Assembly: GCA_002402325.1 (NCBI GenBank)
Contig: DHFQ01000132.1
Coordinates: 2,551 to 16,614 of the forward strand
DNA: 14,064 nucleotides
Source: Candidatus Aminicenantes bacterium UBA4820
GTDB taxonomy: Bacteria; Acidobacteriota; UBA4820
Direction: 5' to 3'
The notes beneath the pieces are model-generated. The model was not told where the DNA came from. It was given only the letters and a program-made list of their open reading frames with translations, and did not search any database. A program made the position numbers and the translations under genes. Shown here piece after piece: positions 6,307-13,756 of the stretch (within the stretch, counting starts at the first letter, position 1; each line of letters opens with the position of its first letter).

Positions 6307-7346
6307 CCAAAAAAGAACTTTTCTTGAAGGCCTGTAAAAAAGAGGGAGTAAAAAGAACGCCTATCTGGTTTATGCGTCAGGCTGGAAGGTATCTTCCCTC
6401 TTACAGAAAAAGCCGTGAAAAGGCGGGAGATTTCCTTTCCTTGTGCAAAAATCCATTTCTGGTAAAAGAGGTTACTTTACAGCCGATAAATGAACTTGAC
6501 TTCGATGTTGCAATACTTTTTAGCGATATTTTGATTCCCCTTGAGGCGATGGGAATAAACCTTTCTTTTGTTGAAGGAAAGGGACCAACACTTGAGCCTA
6601 TCGATGACAAAGCAAAACTGGATAAGTTGAAAATCATTGATCCATACACTTCTACCGATTTCGTTTTGAAAGGGATAGAACTTATAAAAAAAGAAATTTT
6701 AAACGATATAGCACTTATTGGATTTGGCGGGGCTCCATTCACTCTTGCTACCTATGCTTTTGAGGGGGGTTCATCTAAAGATTTCAAAAAAACTTTAAAG
6801 GTTTTGTATGAAAATCCAGATTTCTTCGAGGAACTTCTTGAAAAAATAACTGAAGCAACGATTTTATATTTAAAAGCACAGGCTGAATGCGGTGTTGATT
6901 CAATTCAGTTGTTCGACACATGGGGAGGAATTTTAAAATGTGACCTTTACAAAAAATTCTCTCTACCTTTTATAAAGCGAATTTTCTCATCATTAAAAAG
7001 TTTTAAAATTCCTCTAATTTTGTATGTGAATGGTTCATCGCACATCATAAAAGAGATGGCTACATCCGGCGCTGATGTTCTTTCAATTGACCATAAAAAT
7101 TCACTCAGCAGAGTTTCAATTGAAACATCAAACACTTTCGCTTTACAGGGAAACCTTGATCCCTATTCACTTTTTGGTTCAAAAGAGACCTTGAGTAAAG
7201 AGATAAAACAGGTTTTAAAAGAGGCACCAATAAGGGGACACATCTTTAATTTAGGACACGGAATATTGCCCGAAACTCCCGTCGAAAAAGTGAAATTTGT
7301 AATTGAAAAGGTAAGAGAATTGACTGAAAGGGAAGTTTATGAATGA
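6303..7346 (+). CDS. hemE: Uroporphyrinogen decarboxylase
   Basis: HemE removes the four acetate carboxyls of uroporphyrinogen III to give coproporphyrinogen III in the cytoplasm, without a cofactor. The 347-residue length is typical. The signature 'PIWFMRQAGRYLPSYR' lies at 20-35 (Arg25 and Arg29 bind substrate carboxylates). The key Asp is Asp75 in 'FSDILIP'. 'GFGGAPFTLATYAFEG' begins near 140 and 'NLGHGILPETP' near 316, carrying the conserved His319. The start is GTG 6303, overlapping the prfB stop by 4 bases (GTGA). No strong SD is visible (GAGGAG at 6291-6296 is close), so coupling to prfB is likely. It opens the haem block hemE-hemN-hemH-hemY. Its stop overlaps hemN by 8 bases. Confidence 0.96.
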   Translation: MTKKELFLKACKKEGVKRTPIWFMRQAGRYLPSYRKSREKAGDFLSLCKNPFLVKEVTLQPINELDFDVAILFSDILIPLEAMGINLSFVEGKGPTLEPIDDKAKLDKLKIIDPYTSTDFVLKGIELIKKEILNDIALIGFGGAPFTLATYAFEGGSSKDFKKTLKVLYENPDFFEELLEKITEATILYLKAQAECGVDSIQLFDTWGGILKCDLYKKFSLPFIKRIFSSLKSFKIPLILYVNGSSHIIKEMATSGADVLSIDHKNSLSRVSIETSNTFALQGNLDPYSLFGSKETLSKEIKQVLKEAPIRGHIFNLGHGILPETPVEKVKFVIEKVRELTEREVYE

Positions 7347-8733
7347 AGAGTTAAAAAAGTGGGAGGTCCCACCATTTGACATTGATTTGATCTTAAGGTA
7401 TGACAAGCCAGGTCCAAGATACACTTCATATCCAACCGCACCATATTTTACAGAGAATTTTAAAATAGAAAAATATGTTAATGAAGTAAAAAAATGTGGC
7501 AAGGATAGCGATGCTTCTTTGTATTTTCATCTGCCATTTTGTGAATCAGTATGCTGGTTCTGTGGGTGCAATGTCCACTACACAAAGGACAAAACGCTTA
7601 CGGAAAAATATATTGAGACGATGATTAAGGAGTTAAAAAACTTAAAGGGGATTTTAAATAAAGAAAAAAAATTGGTTCAGGTTCACTTTGGAGGAGGCAC
7701 TCCAACTTTTATCCCCGCAAAACTTCTCAAAAAACTGACAGAAGCAATAAAAGAGCAATTTGTATTTGCAGATGATCCTGAAATAGGGATTGAACTTGAT
7801 CCGAGGGCTTTAACCGATGAGCATTATTCGCTATTCGAAAACGGTTTTTTCAACAGGTTTTCTATTGGCATTCAAGATTTCGATGAAAAAGTTCAAAGGG
7901 CTGTTCACAGGGTTCAAAGCGAAGAACTGACATTTTCAACATTTAAAAAATTGAGAAATTTGGGAGCAAAGTCAATAAATGTCGATCTAATTTATGGTCT
8001 ACCACATCAAACAAAAGAGAGTTTCAAATATACCATTGATAAAATAATTGAACTAAACCCCGATAGGATAGCGGTTTTCAATTTTGCCTATCTTCCCGAG
8101 ATGCTTCCCCATCAAAGAGCAATAAAGAAGGAATTTTTGCCATCGCCAATTGAAAAACTAAGAATTTTTGAGATGGTGATTGACTCTTTTACCAAAAATG
8201 GCTATGTCTTTATTGGAATGGACCATTTCGCAAAAACAGATGATGAACTTTTTATTGCTCTTGAAAACAGAACGCTATTTAGAAACTTTCAAGGATACAC
8301 AACAAAAGGTGGGGCTGATCTTTTTGGAATTGGAGCAACATCAATTGGCCAGTTTGGGAGGTGCTACTCGCAAAACTTAAGAAGAGTGAATGATTATATT
8401 GACTCAATTGAAAATAATAAATTTTCAGTCTTTCGCGGTGTTGTTTTAACCGATGACGATCTTTTGAGGAGAGATATCATTCTCAAATTGATGTGCCATT
8501 TTGTCCTTTACAAAAAGGAAATTGAAGAAAAATACAATCTAAATTTTGACGAAACATTCAAAGATTCATTAGAAAGATTAAAACCGATGGAAGAGGATGA
8601 CCTTTTATCTCTAAAAAGTGATAAAATAGAAGTTAAGCCTCTTGGGAGGCTTCTTGTAAGAAATATTTGTATGGCTTTTGATGCATATTTGAAAAGGGAT
8701 AAAGGAGAAAGAAAGTTTTCAAGAACTGTTTAA
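7339..8733 (+). CDS. hemN: Oxygen-independent coproporphyrinogen III oxidase/dehydrogenase (radical SAM)
   Basis: HemN converts coproporphyrinogen III to protoporphyrinogen IX by radical-SAM decarboxylation of two propionates, without O2. The 464-residue length is typical. The cluster motif is C68-x3-C72-x2-C75, with the extra Cys77 (PFCESVCWFCGCN) found in true HemN. The N-terminal 'RYTSYPTAPYF' (27-37), 'HFGGGTPTF', 'SIGIQDFDEKVQRAVHR', 'NFQGYTT' and the C-terminal 'FSRTV' tail also match HemN rather than the haem chaperone HemW, which lacks the N-terminal trip-wire region and the second Cys pattern. The ATG at 7339 has GAAAGGGA 5 nt upstream and overlaps hemE by 8 bases. One base separates its stop from hemH. 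Its presence indicates haem synthesis under low or no oxygen. Confidence 0.95.
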   Translation: MNEELKKWEVPPFDIDLILRYDKPGPRYTSYPTAPYFTENFKIEKYVNEVKKCGKDSDASLYFHLPFCESVCWFCGCNVHYTKDKTLTEKYIETMIKELKNLKGILNKEKKLVQVHFGGGTPTFIPAKLLKKLTEAIKEQFVFADDPEIGIELDPRALTDEHYSLFENGFFNRFSIGIQDFDEKVQRAVHRVQSEELTFSTFKKLRNLGAKSINVDLIYGLPHQTKESFKYTIDKIIELNPDRIAVFNFAYLPEMLPHQRAIKKEFLPSPIEKLRIFEMVIDSFTKNGYVFIGMDHFAKTDDELFIALENRTLFRNFQGYTTKGGADLFGIGATSIGQFGRCYSQNLRRVNDYIDSIENNKFSVFRGVVLTDDDLLRRDIILKLMCHFVLYKKEIEEKYNLNFDETFKDSLERLKPMEEDDLLSLKSDKIEVKPLGRLLVRNICMAFDAYLKRDKGERKFSRTV

Positions 8734-8734
8734 G

Positions 8735-9709
8735 ATGAAAGATAGAATCTGTGTCTTAATATTAAATTACGGCGGTCCAAGAAACGAAGACGAGGTCTAC
8801 CCTTACCTTTTAGAACTCTTTAATGACCCTTTTATCTTTCAATATCCACAATTTTTGTGGAAAAGAATTTCTAAAAGACTCGCGAAGAAAAGAACTCCAA
8901 AATTGATAGGAATTTACAAAGAAATAGGAAGATTCAGTCCGATATGGGAAGAGACAGAAAAACAGGCAAGGGCGCTTTCTAATGCACTTGGTGAAACTCC
9001 TGTTTTTGTCGGGATGAGGTACTTCCCTGAAGAATTGAAAGAAACAGCAAAAAAAATCATTGATGGAGGTTTTAAAAAAGTCATTTTGCTTCCACTCTAT
9101 CCTCAAGAATCTGAGACGACGACCACCTCAGCAATTGAAACAGCAACAAGATATTTAAAAGAATTGGGATATGATGATGAGATAGTCACAATCAGGAATT
9201 TTTATAAAGAAAAGGATTTTATTGAGGCAGTTGTAAATTTAATTAAAAAAAAGGAAGGTGAATGCTCTAAAAAGCCAAGATATATCTTCACTGCTCACTC
9301 TCTTCCATCAAAACTTGCTTTAAAGGATAACTATTTTGAACAGGTTAAAGAAACTGCTAAGTTGATCGGGGAAAAGATGGCGATACCAATTACGATAGGG
9401 TATCCTTCTTCAGAGGCGTGGCAGGAGGGAATAGTCGCTTTTCAGAGTAAAGTTGGCCCACTAAGATGGCTTGGACCTTCGGTTTTAGAGGTCCTGGATG
9501 AATGGTCAAGAGGGGATTGCAAATCTGTCCTTGTTGTTCCCATCTCTTTTGTTTCTGAACATAGCGAAACTCTTTATGAACTTGACATCCTTTACGCAGG
9601 ATATGCAAAGAAGTTGGGGGTGGAATTCATTAGAGTTGAAACTGTTCAAGACAATCCGCTTTTTATAAAATGCCTTGCAAATATAGTAAAGAGGGTAACA
9701 AATGGATAA
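8735..9709 (+). CDS. hemH: Ferrochelatase
   Basis: HemH inserts Fe2+ into the porphyrin, the last step of haem synthesis in the classical pathway. The 324-residue length fits bacterial ferrochelatase. Visible are 'LNYGGPRNEDEVYPYL' near 10, the metal-site His188 in 'FTAHSLP', 'FQSKVGPLRWLGPS' at 236-249, and 'PISFVSEHSETLYELD' at 269-284, carrying the conserved Glu278. There is no C-terminal membrane anchor. I read it as protohaem ferrochelatase because hemN and hemY precede and follow it. A coproporphyrin ferrochelatase (CpfC) role is possible, since the families are homologous, but no hemQ partner is here. No SD is visible directly upstream (AAAGGAG is 28 nt away). One base from the hemN stop suggests translational coupling. 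The stop overlaps hemY by 8 bases. Confidence 0.94.
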   Translation: MKDRICVLILNYGGPRNEDEVYPYLLELFNDPFIFQYPQFLWKRISKRLAKKRTPKLIGIYKEIGRFSPIWEETEKQARALSNALGETPVFVGMRYFPEELKETAKKIIDGGFKKVILLPLYPQESETTTTSAIETATRYLKELGYDDEIVTIRNFYKEKDFIEAVVNLIKKKEGECSKKPRYIFTAHSLPSKLALKDNYFEQVKETAKLIGEKMAIPITIGYPSSEAWQEGIVAFQSKVGPLRWLGPSVLEVLDEWSRGDCKSVLVVPISFVSEHSETLYELDILYAGYAKKLGVEFIRVETVQDNPLFIKCLANIVKRVTNG

Positions 9710-11084
9710 TTTTTATGACACGATAGTAGTTGGAGGAGGTATAAGTGGTTTGACATCAGCGCTTATCCTCAAAAGAAAAAGATTTAAAGTCGTTTTGTTT
9801 GAATCGTCGTTCAGGCCAGGTGGGTCAATTTTAACGCATAAAGTCGATGATTTTATTTTCGAATTGGGTCCAAATACAGTTCTATCAAATTGCAAAGAGA
9901 TGGACGACCTTTTTGATTTATGTGACCTCCTTGAAAAGAAACTTACGGCGTTTCCCGATTCTAAAAAGAGATTTATAGTCAAAAACGGTAATATAGTTCC
10001 TTTGCCACTCGGGCTTTTTTCACTCATTACGACTAAGGTTTTCTCTACAAAGGCAAAGATGAGAGTTTTAAAAGAATTTTTTGTTCCACCTAAAAGGGAC
10101 GCCAAAGAGGAGAGCGTTGCAGAATTTGCAATCAGGAGACTTGGTAAAGAATTCCTTGATTATGCGGTTGGCCCATTTGTTTCAGGAGTTTATGCCGGAG
10201 ATCCAGATAAACTTTCTCTTGAACACGCGGTTCCAAAAATTTATGCCATAGAACAAAAATATGGAAGTTTAATAAAAGGTGCAATTGCAAAAAGAAGAGG
10301 GGGACAGCCTTCGGGAGATTTAATCTCATTTCCACCTGGATTGCAGGCGCTTCCTGAAACAATAGCATCGCTTCTTGAAGATTCCTTTAAATTAAAATCA
10401 AGAGTCAGGAAAATTTCCAAAAGTGGAGATCTTTATGAAGTAAAAGTTCAGTTAGAAGATGGAACCTCAAAACTATTTCACTCACGCTCGGTGATAGTGG
10501 CGGTTCCTGCCGATAGTGCTTCAGAAATTTTGAGCGAATTGGACGAGGATTTTAGCGAAGGAATCTCCTCCCTTCCTTATGCCCCAATAGCGGTCGTATC
10601 GCTTGGATACAAAAAGGAGGATGTGGGTCATCCTCTAAATGGTTTTGGGTTTCTTGCACCGGAGGTTGAAAATAGATTTGTTCTTGGTTGTCTTTTCCCA
10701 TCCTCATTATTTCCAAATAGGGCAAAAAAAGGGTGTGTATCCCTCACTGCGTTTATTGGAGGGGCAATTCATCCTGAAAGAGCTTTTCTTGAAGAAGAGG
10801 ATATTTTAGAGAAGACCATAAAGGATATAACACCTCTTCTAAGAATAAAGGGAAAACCAATTTTTGAAAAAGTTACGATATGGCATAAAGCAATTCCTCA
10901 ATATCTTTTAGGACACAGGGCGTATAAATCGTCTGCAGAGATTTTTGAAAAAAGGAACCCAGGTGCCTTCATTTCTGGCAATTTACTTTATGGGGTATCC
11001 GTCGCAAACTGCATTCAAAATTCAACCAATTTAACAAAGAGAGTGATTAGTTTCTTACAAGGATACGAATCTGATATAATGTAA
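9702..11084 (+). CDS. hemY: FAD-dependent protoporphyrinogen oxidase, HemY/PgoX type
   Basis: HemY oxidises protoporphyrinogen IX to protoporphyrin IX. The 460-residue length matches the HemY family. The N-terminal Rossmann dinucleotide motif is 'VVGGGISGL' (9-17), followed by the FAD-binding 'FESSFRPGGSI' (33-43). The family segment 'GVYAGDPDKLSL' lies at 162-173. The C-terminal part has 'WHKAIPQYLLGH' and the second FAD segment 'GNLLYGVSVANCI'. Related FAD amine oxidases lack the GDP and PQY-x-x-GH segments together, which supports HemY. A coproporphyrinogen oxidase role (CgoX) is possible from family alone, but the adjacent HemN makes protoporphyrinogen the natural substrate. Well-studied HemY enzymes use O2, which contrasts with the O2-independent HemN. 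The ATG at 9702 overlaps hemH by 8 bases and has GAGGG at 9691-9695. Confidence 0.94.
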   Translation: MDNFYDTIVVGGGISGLTSALILKRKRFKVVLFESSFRPGGSILTHKVDDFIFELGPNTVLSNCKEMDDLFDLCDLLEKKLTAFPDSKKRFIVKNGNIVPLPLGLFSLITTKVFSTKAKMRVLKEFFVPPKRDAKEESVAEFAIRRLGKEFLDYAVGPFVSGVYAGDPDKLSLEHAVPKIYAIEQKYGSLIKGAIAKRRGGQPSGDLISFPPGLQALPETIASLLEDSFKLKSRVRKISKSGDLYEVKVQLEDGTSKLFHSRSVIVAVPADSASEILSELDEDFSEGISSLPYAPIAVVSLGYKKEDVGHPLNGFGFLAPEVENRFVLGCLFPSSLFPNRAKKGCVSLTAFIGGAIHPERAFLEEEDILEKTIKDITPLLRIKGKPIFEKVTIWHKAIPQYLLGHRAYKSSAEIFEKRNPGAFISGNLLYGVSVANCIQNSTNLTKRVISFLQGYESDIM

Positions 11085-11103
11085 TTTTGAAAGGAGGCTT
11101 AAA

Positions 11104-12051
11104 ATGGTTGTTAGAAACTTCGAGAAAAAGACTGAATGGATTTGTATTAATGGCGAGTTTGTTAAATGGGATGATGCGAAGATCCATATCCTGTCTCACT
11201 GCATCCATTATGGGTCAACAGTTTTTGAAGGAATAAGATGTTACAAAACAGAGAAAGGTCCAATGGTTATGCGTCTTAAGGAGCATATAGAGAGGCTTTA
11301 TAATTCAGCGAAAATTTATAGAATGTCTTTAGATATCCCCGTTGATGATTTTGTTGAACTTACACTTGAAACTATAAGAAGAAACAATATGCAGCAATGT
11401 TACATCAGGCCAATAATTTATAGAGGTTACGGCAATTCAATGGGCGTAGACCCATCTGGAAATCCCGTTGATTATGCAATTATGGTGTGGGATTGGGGAA
11501 AATACTTAGGTCCTGAAGCGCTTGAAAAAGGTGTCAATGCCTGCATCTCATCCTGGAGGAGGCTCGCTCCTGATACAATGCCGACTTATGCGAAGGCTGG
11601 GAGCAACTATATGTCAAGCGCCTTAATAAAGATGGAAGCAATAGCCAACGGCTATGATGAGGGGATTGCTCTTGATGTAATAGGTTATGTTACTGAAGGG
11701 TCTGGTGAAAATATTTTTATGGTTAAAGATGGAGTTTTGCACACTCCTCCTTTAAGTTGTTCAATTTTACCGGGAATAACAAGAGATAGTTTGATTCTTC
11801 TGGCAAGAAATGAACTAAAAATATCAGTTAAAGAAGAAAACATAAATAGAGAGGCTTTGTATCTTGCCGATGAACTCTTTTTCAGTGGAACAGCATCTGA
11901 AGTTACTCCAGTTGTAATGCTCGACAAAATAAAAATAGGTTCCGGGAAAATAGGACCAATTACCAAAAAACTTCAGCAAATGTTTTTTGATATAGTTGAA
12001 GGAAGAAGAGAAGATAAATATAATTGGCTTGTAGAGGTAAACAAGAAGTAA
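11104..12051 (+). CDS. ilvE: Branched-chain amino-acid aminotransferase
   Basis: This PLP enzyme transfers amino groups between glutamate and the keto acids of valine, leucine and isoleucine (fold type IV). The 315-residue length is typical. Conserved features include 'HYGSTVFEGIRCY' (35-47), the 'SSWRRLAPDTMPTYAKAGSNYM' region (149-170) whose Lys164 should bind PLP, 'NGYDEGIALDVIGYVTEGSGENIF' and 'LPGITRDS'. The AKAG-x-Y pattern and SSWRR mark an IlvE of the bacterial hyperthermophile/archaeal-like group rather than a D-amino-acid aminotransferase. The start ATG at 11104 has a perfect AAGGAGG (11091-11097) 6 nt upstream, 19 bp after hemY, so it is probably co-transcribed. It closes the central run: a hairpin with a T run overlaps its stop codon. 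Confidence 0.95.
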   Translation: MVVRNFEKKTEWICINGEFVKWDDAKIHILSHCIHYGSTVFEGIRCYKTEKGPMVMRLKEHIERLYNSAKIYRMSLDIPVDDFVELTLETIRRNNMQQCYIRPIIYRGYGNSMGVDPSGNPVDYAIMVWDWGKYLGPEALEKGVNACISSWRRLAPDTMPTYAKAGSNYMSSALIKMEAIANGYDEGIALDVIGYVTEGSGENIFMVKDGVLHTPPLSCSILPGITRDSLILLARNELKISVKEENINREALYLADELFFSGTASEVTPVVMLDKIKIGSGKIGPITKKLQQMFFDIVEGRREDKYNWLVEVNKK

Positions 12052-12078
12052 ATTTCGCTTCTTGATATTTTTTATTTT
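12042..12078 (+). terminator. Probable intrinsic terminator of the guaB-ilvE unit
   Basis: CAAGAAG (12042-12048) and CTTCTTG (12058-12064) form a perfect 7-bp stem. The 9-nt loop holds the ilvE stop TAA. A T-rich tail follows, ATATTTTTTATTTT (12065-12078). The stem is only moderately GC-rich, so efficiency may be partial. The 3' arm shares bases with the -35 box of the next promoter. Confidence 0.5.
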
Positions 12079-12089
12079 AGAGGTATAAT
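12062..12089 (+). promoter_or_regulatory. Sigma-70-type promoter for pilT-recX-alaS
   Basis: -35 TTGATA (12062-12067, five of six consensus), 16-bp spacer, -10 TATAAT (12084-12089, perfect). The expected start, about 12095-12097, gives a leader of about 30 nt made up mostly of the hairpin 12091-12115 and the SD. This is the best plus-strand promoter in the window. Confidence 0.75.
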
Positions 12090-12090
12090 A

Positions 12091-12115
12091 TCTTTGCGGA
12101 ATTGTACCGCAAAGA
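12091..12115 (+). promoter_or_regulatory. 5' leader hairpin of the pilT mRNA
   Basis: TCTTTGCGG (12091-12099) and CCGCAAAGA (12107-12115) are perfect 9-bp complements around a 7-nt loop AATTGTA. No T run follows, so it is not a terminator. It starts at or within a few bases of the expected transcription start. Its last base is the first A of the SD AGGAG (12115-12119), which lies 6 nt before the pilT ATG. It may protect the 5' end or modulate initiation, or it may bind a protein at the DNA level. Confidence 0.55.
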
Positions 12116-12125
12116 GGAGTAAAAG

Positions 12126-13301
12126 ATGCATGTAAACGACCTTCTCAAGATGGCGGCTGACAGAGGCGCAAGCGATCTTCACTTAAAGGTTGGCTCTCAC
12201 CCTGTAATAAGAGTCAACGGCGTATTGCAACCACTTACAGATGTAAGGAGGCTATTGCAGGAAGACACCATTGCTATGGCATTTACAATTATGGACGCCA
12301 AGCAGAAAGAGAAGTTTAAACAAAACCTTGATATTGATATTGCCTACTCAGTTTCGGGTTTGGGGAGATTCAGAGTCAACATCTTCCAGCAAAGAGGAAC
12401 CGTTGGTGTTGTTGCCCGTCTTATTCCTATTGGGATAAAGAGCATAAGAGAACTTCTTTTACCACCGGTAATTGAGAAGATATCAAGCGAACAGAGAGGA
12501 CTGATCCTTTGCACCGGAACGACAGGATCAGGAAAATCAACGACACTTGCGGCAATGATTGATTACATAAATGCAAATAGGTCTGAACACATCATTACAA
12601 TTGAGGACCCAATCGAGTTCCTGCACAGAGATAAAAAATCAATAGTTAATCAAAGGGAAGTTGGGCTTGATACCAAATCCTTTGCCTTTGCTTTAAGGTC
12701 TGCACTCAGAGAAGACCCTGATGTAATTTTGGTAGGTGAAATGAGGGATTATGAAACTATTGAAACTGCAATCCTTGCTGCAGAAACTGGACACCTTGTT
12801 CTTTCAACTCTTCATACCCTTGATGCAACAGAAACAATCACTCGTGTAATCTCAGTTTTCCCGCCTCACCAGCAAAAACAGATCAGACTTCAACTTGCAA
12901 GCGTCTTAAAAGCGGTCATTTCTTTAAGGCTTTTACCAAGAAAGGATGGAAAAGGTAGGGTTCCTGCGTGTGAAGTTATGATAAATACCGCAACAATTCA
13001 AGATTGCGTTGAAAACAAAGAGAAAACAAAAATGATAAAAGACTTTATTGAACAGGGAACCTCACAATATGGTATGCAAACCTTTGATCAATCTTTGTAT
13101 TTTCTCTACAAGCAAGGATTTATTACACTTGAAGAAGCATTAAAGAGGGCATCAAACCCTGATGATTTCAAACTAAAAATTGCTGGAATACATTCCACAG
13201 CAGATGCGGCACAGGAGCAAATGGAGTCGGTCGTAGCCTCTCAGTTGCAGGGCGAACAAAAGAAAAAAGAGGAAGACTCTTCTCCATTTGTGAAATATTG
13301 A
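12126..13301 (+). CDS. pilT: Type IV pilus retraction ATPase PilT
   Basis: PilT is the hexameric cytoplasmic motor that depolymerises type IV pili and drives twitching. At 391 residues it is somewhat longer than the usual 340-370 because of a charged C-terminal tail (from about 366, ending KKKEEDSSPFVKY). The N-terminal PAS-like domain starts 'GASDLHLKVGSHPVIRVNG'. Walker A is GTTGSGKS at 131-138 (Lys137). The Asp box is 'TIEDPIEF' (158-165). The Walker B-like segment 'DPDVILVGEMRD' (197-208) has the catalytic Glu205. The His box 'TGHLVLSTLHT' ends near 231. The C-terminal 'QGTSQYGMQTFDQSL' (310-324) and 'ASNPDDFKLKIAG' match PilT; an assembly ATPase (PilB) would have an extra N-terminal domain and a zinc site. 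A PilU role cannot be excluded. It has its own promoter and leader hairpin, and recX starts one base after its stop. Confidence 0.96.
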   Translation: MHVNDLLKMAADRGASDLHLKVGSHPVIRVNGVLQPLTDVRRLLQEDTIAMAFTIMDAKQKEKFKQNLDIDIAYSVSGLGRFRVNIFQQRGTVGVVARLIPIGIKSIRELLLPPVIEKISSEQRGLILCTGTTGSGKSTTLAAMIDYINANRSEHIITIEDPIEFLHRDKKSIVNQREVGLDTKSFAFALRSALREDPDVILVGEMRDYETIETAILAAETGHLVLSTLHTLDATETITRVISVFPPHQQKQIRLQLASVLKAVISLRLLPRKDGKGRVPACEVMINTATIQDCVENKEKTKMIKDFIEQGTSQYGMQTFDQSLYFLYKQGFITLEEALKRASNPDDFKLKIAGIHSTADAAQEQMESVVASQLQGEQKKKEEDSSPFVKY

Positions 13302-13302
13302 A

Positions 13303-13755
13303 TTGAAAAAAACTCTGTTAAGTGAAGGCAATAAAATAAGAAGTGAATCTTTGAAAATCCTTGCAAAAAAGGATGTCTCTTCTTTTAAGCTAGAGCAAAA
13401 ACTTCTTGAGAAGGGATTTAGTGAGGAAGAAGTCTATAACGAAATTGAGGAACTGAAAAATAAAAACTTAATTAACGATGAGAAAATTCTTCAAAGAATG
13501 AAGGAGGTCTATCTTGAAAAAGGAAAGGGCTTCTTCTACATAAAATATCACTTAAATAATGAAGGGATTGAAATTCCTGATCTTGATTTGAATGAAGAAA
13601 TTGCAAGTGTTCTTAAGGCTATAAAATCAAAAAAAATTTTAAAAAGCGACTTAAAGGATCAGAAGAAAAAAATCAAACTACTTCTTTTTTTGAGTAGGAG
13701 AGGGTTTAGACACGAAGCAATATCAAGAGGGGTTGAAAAATTTTTGGGAAAATAG
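13303..13755 (+). CDS. recX: Recombination regulator RecX
   Basis: RecX binds RecA filaments and inhibits RecA recombinase activity. The product has 150 residues, at the short end of the family, and is helical and highly charged. It shows the usual three-helix repeat plan: 'SLKILAKKDVSSFKLEQKLLEKGFSEEEV' (16-44), 'ELKNKNLINDEKILQRMKEVYLEKGKG' and a final 'KLLLFLSRRGFRHEAISRGVEKF'. The spaced S-x-x-L-x-x-KL-x-x-KGF and RGF-x-x-x-x-I patterns are family hallmarks. The start is TTG 13303; no in-frame ATG lies before the middle of the gene, and no SD is visible. It follows the pilT stop by one base, so translation probably depends on pilT ribosomes. alaS follows by one base. recX-alaS linkage is well known from recA-recX-alaS loci; recA itself is not in the window. 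Confidence 0.85.
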   Translation: MKKTLLSEGNKIRSESLKILAKKDVSSFKLEQKLLEKGFSEEEVYNEIEELKNKNLINDEKILQRMKEVYLEKGKGFFYIKYHLNNEGIEIPDLDLNEEIASVLKAIKSKKILKSDLKDQKKKIKLLLFLSRRGFRHEAISRGVEKFLGK

Positions 13756-13756
13756 T

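Noticed and set aside
8180..8380. 66-codon plus-strand frame inside hemN
   Set aside because: It is out of frame within a well-conserved part of hemN, with no SD.
11075..11080. TATAAT at the end of hemY as an internal promoter for ilvE
   Set aside because: The -10 is perfect, but the -35 (TTCTTA at 17 bp) matches poorly and the bases are also hemY codons. Possible, but not supported.
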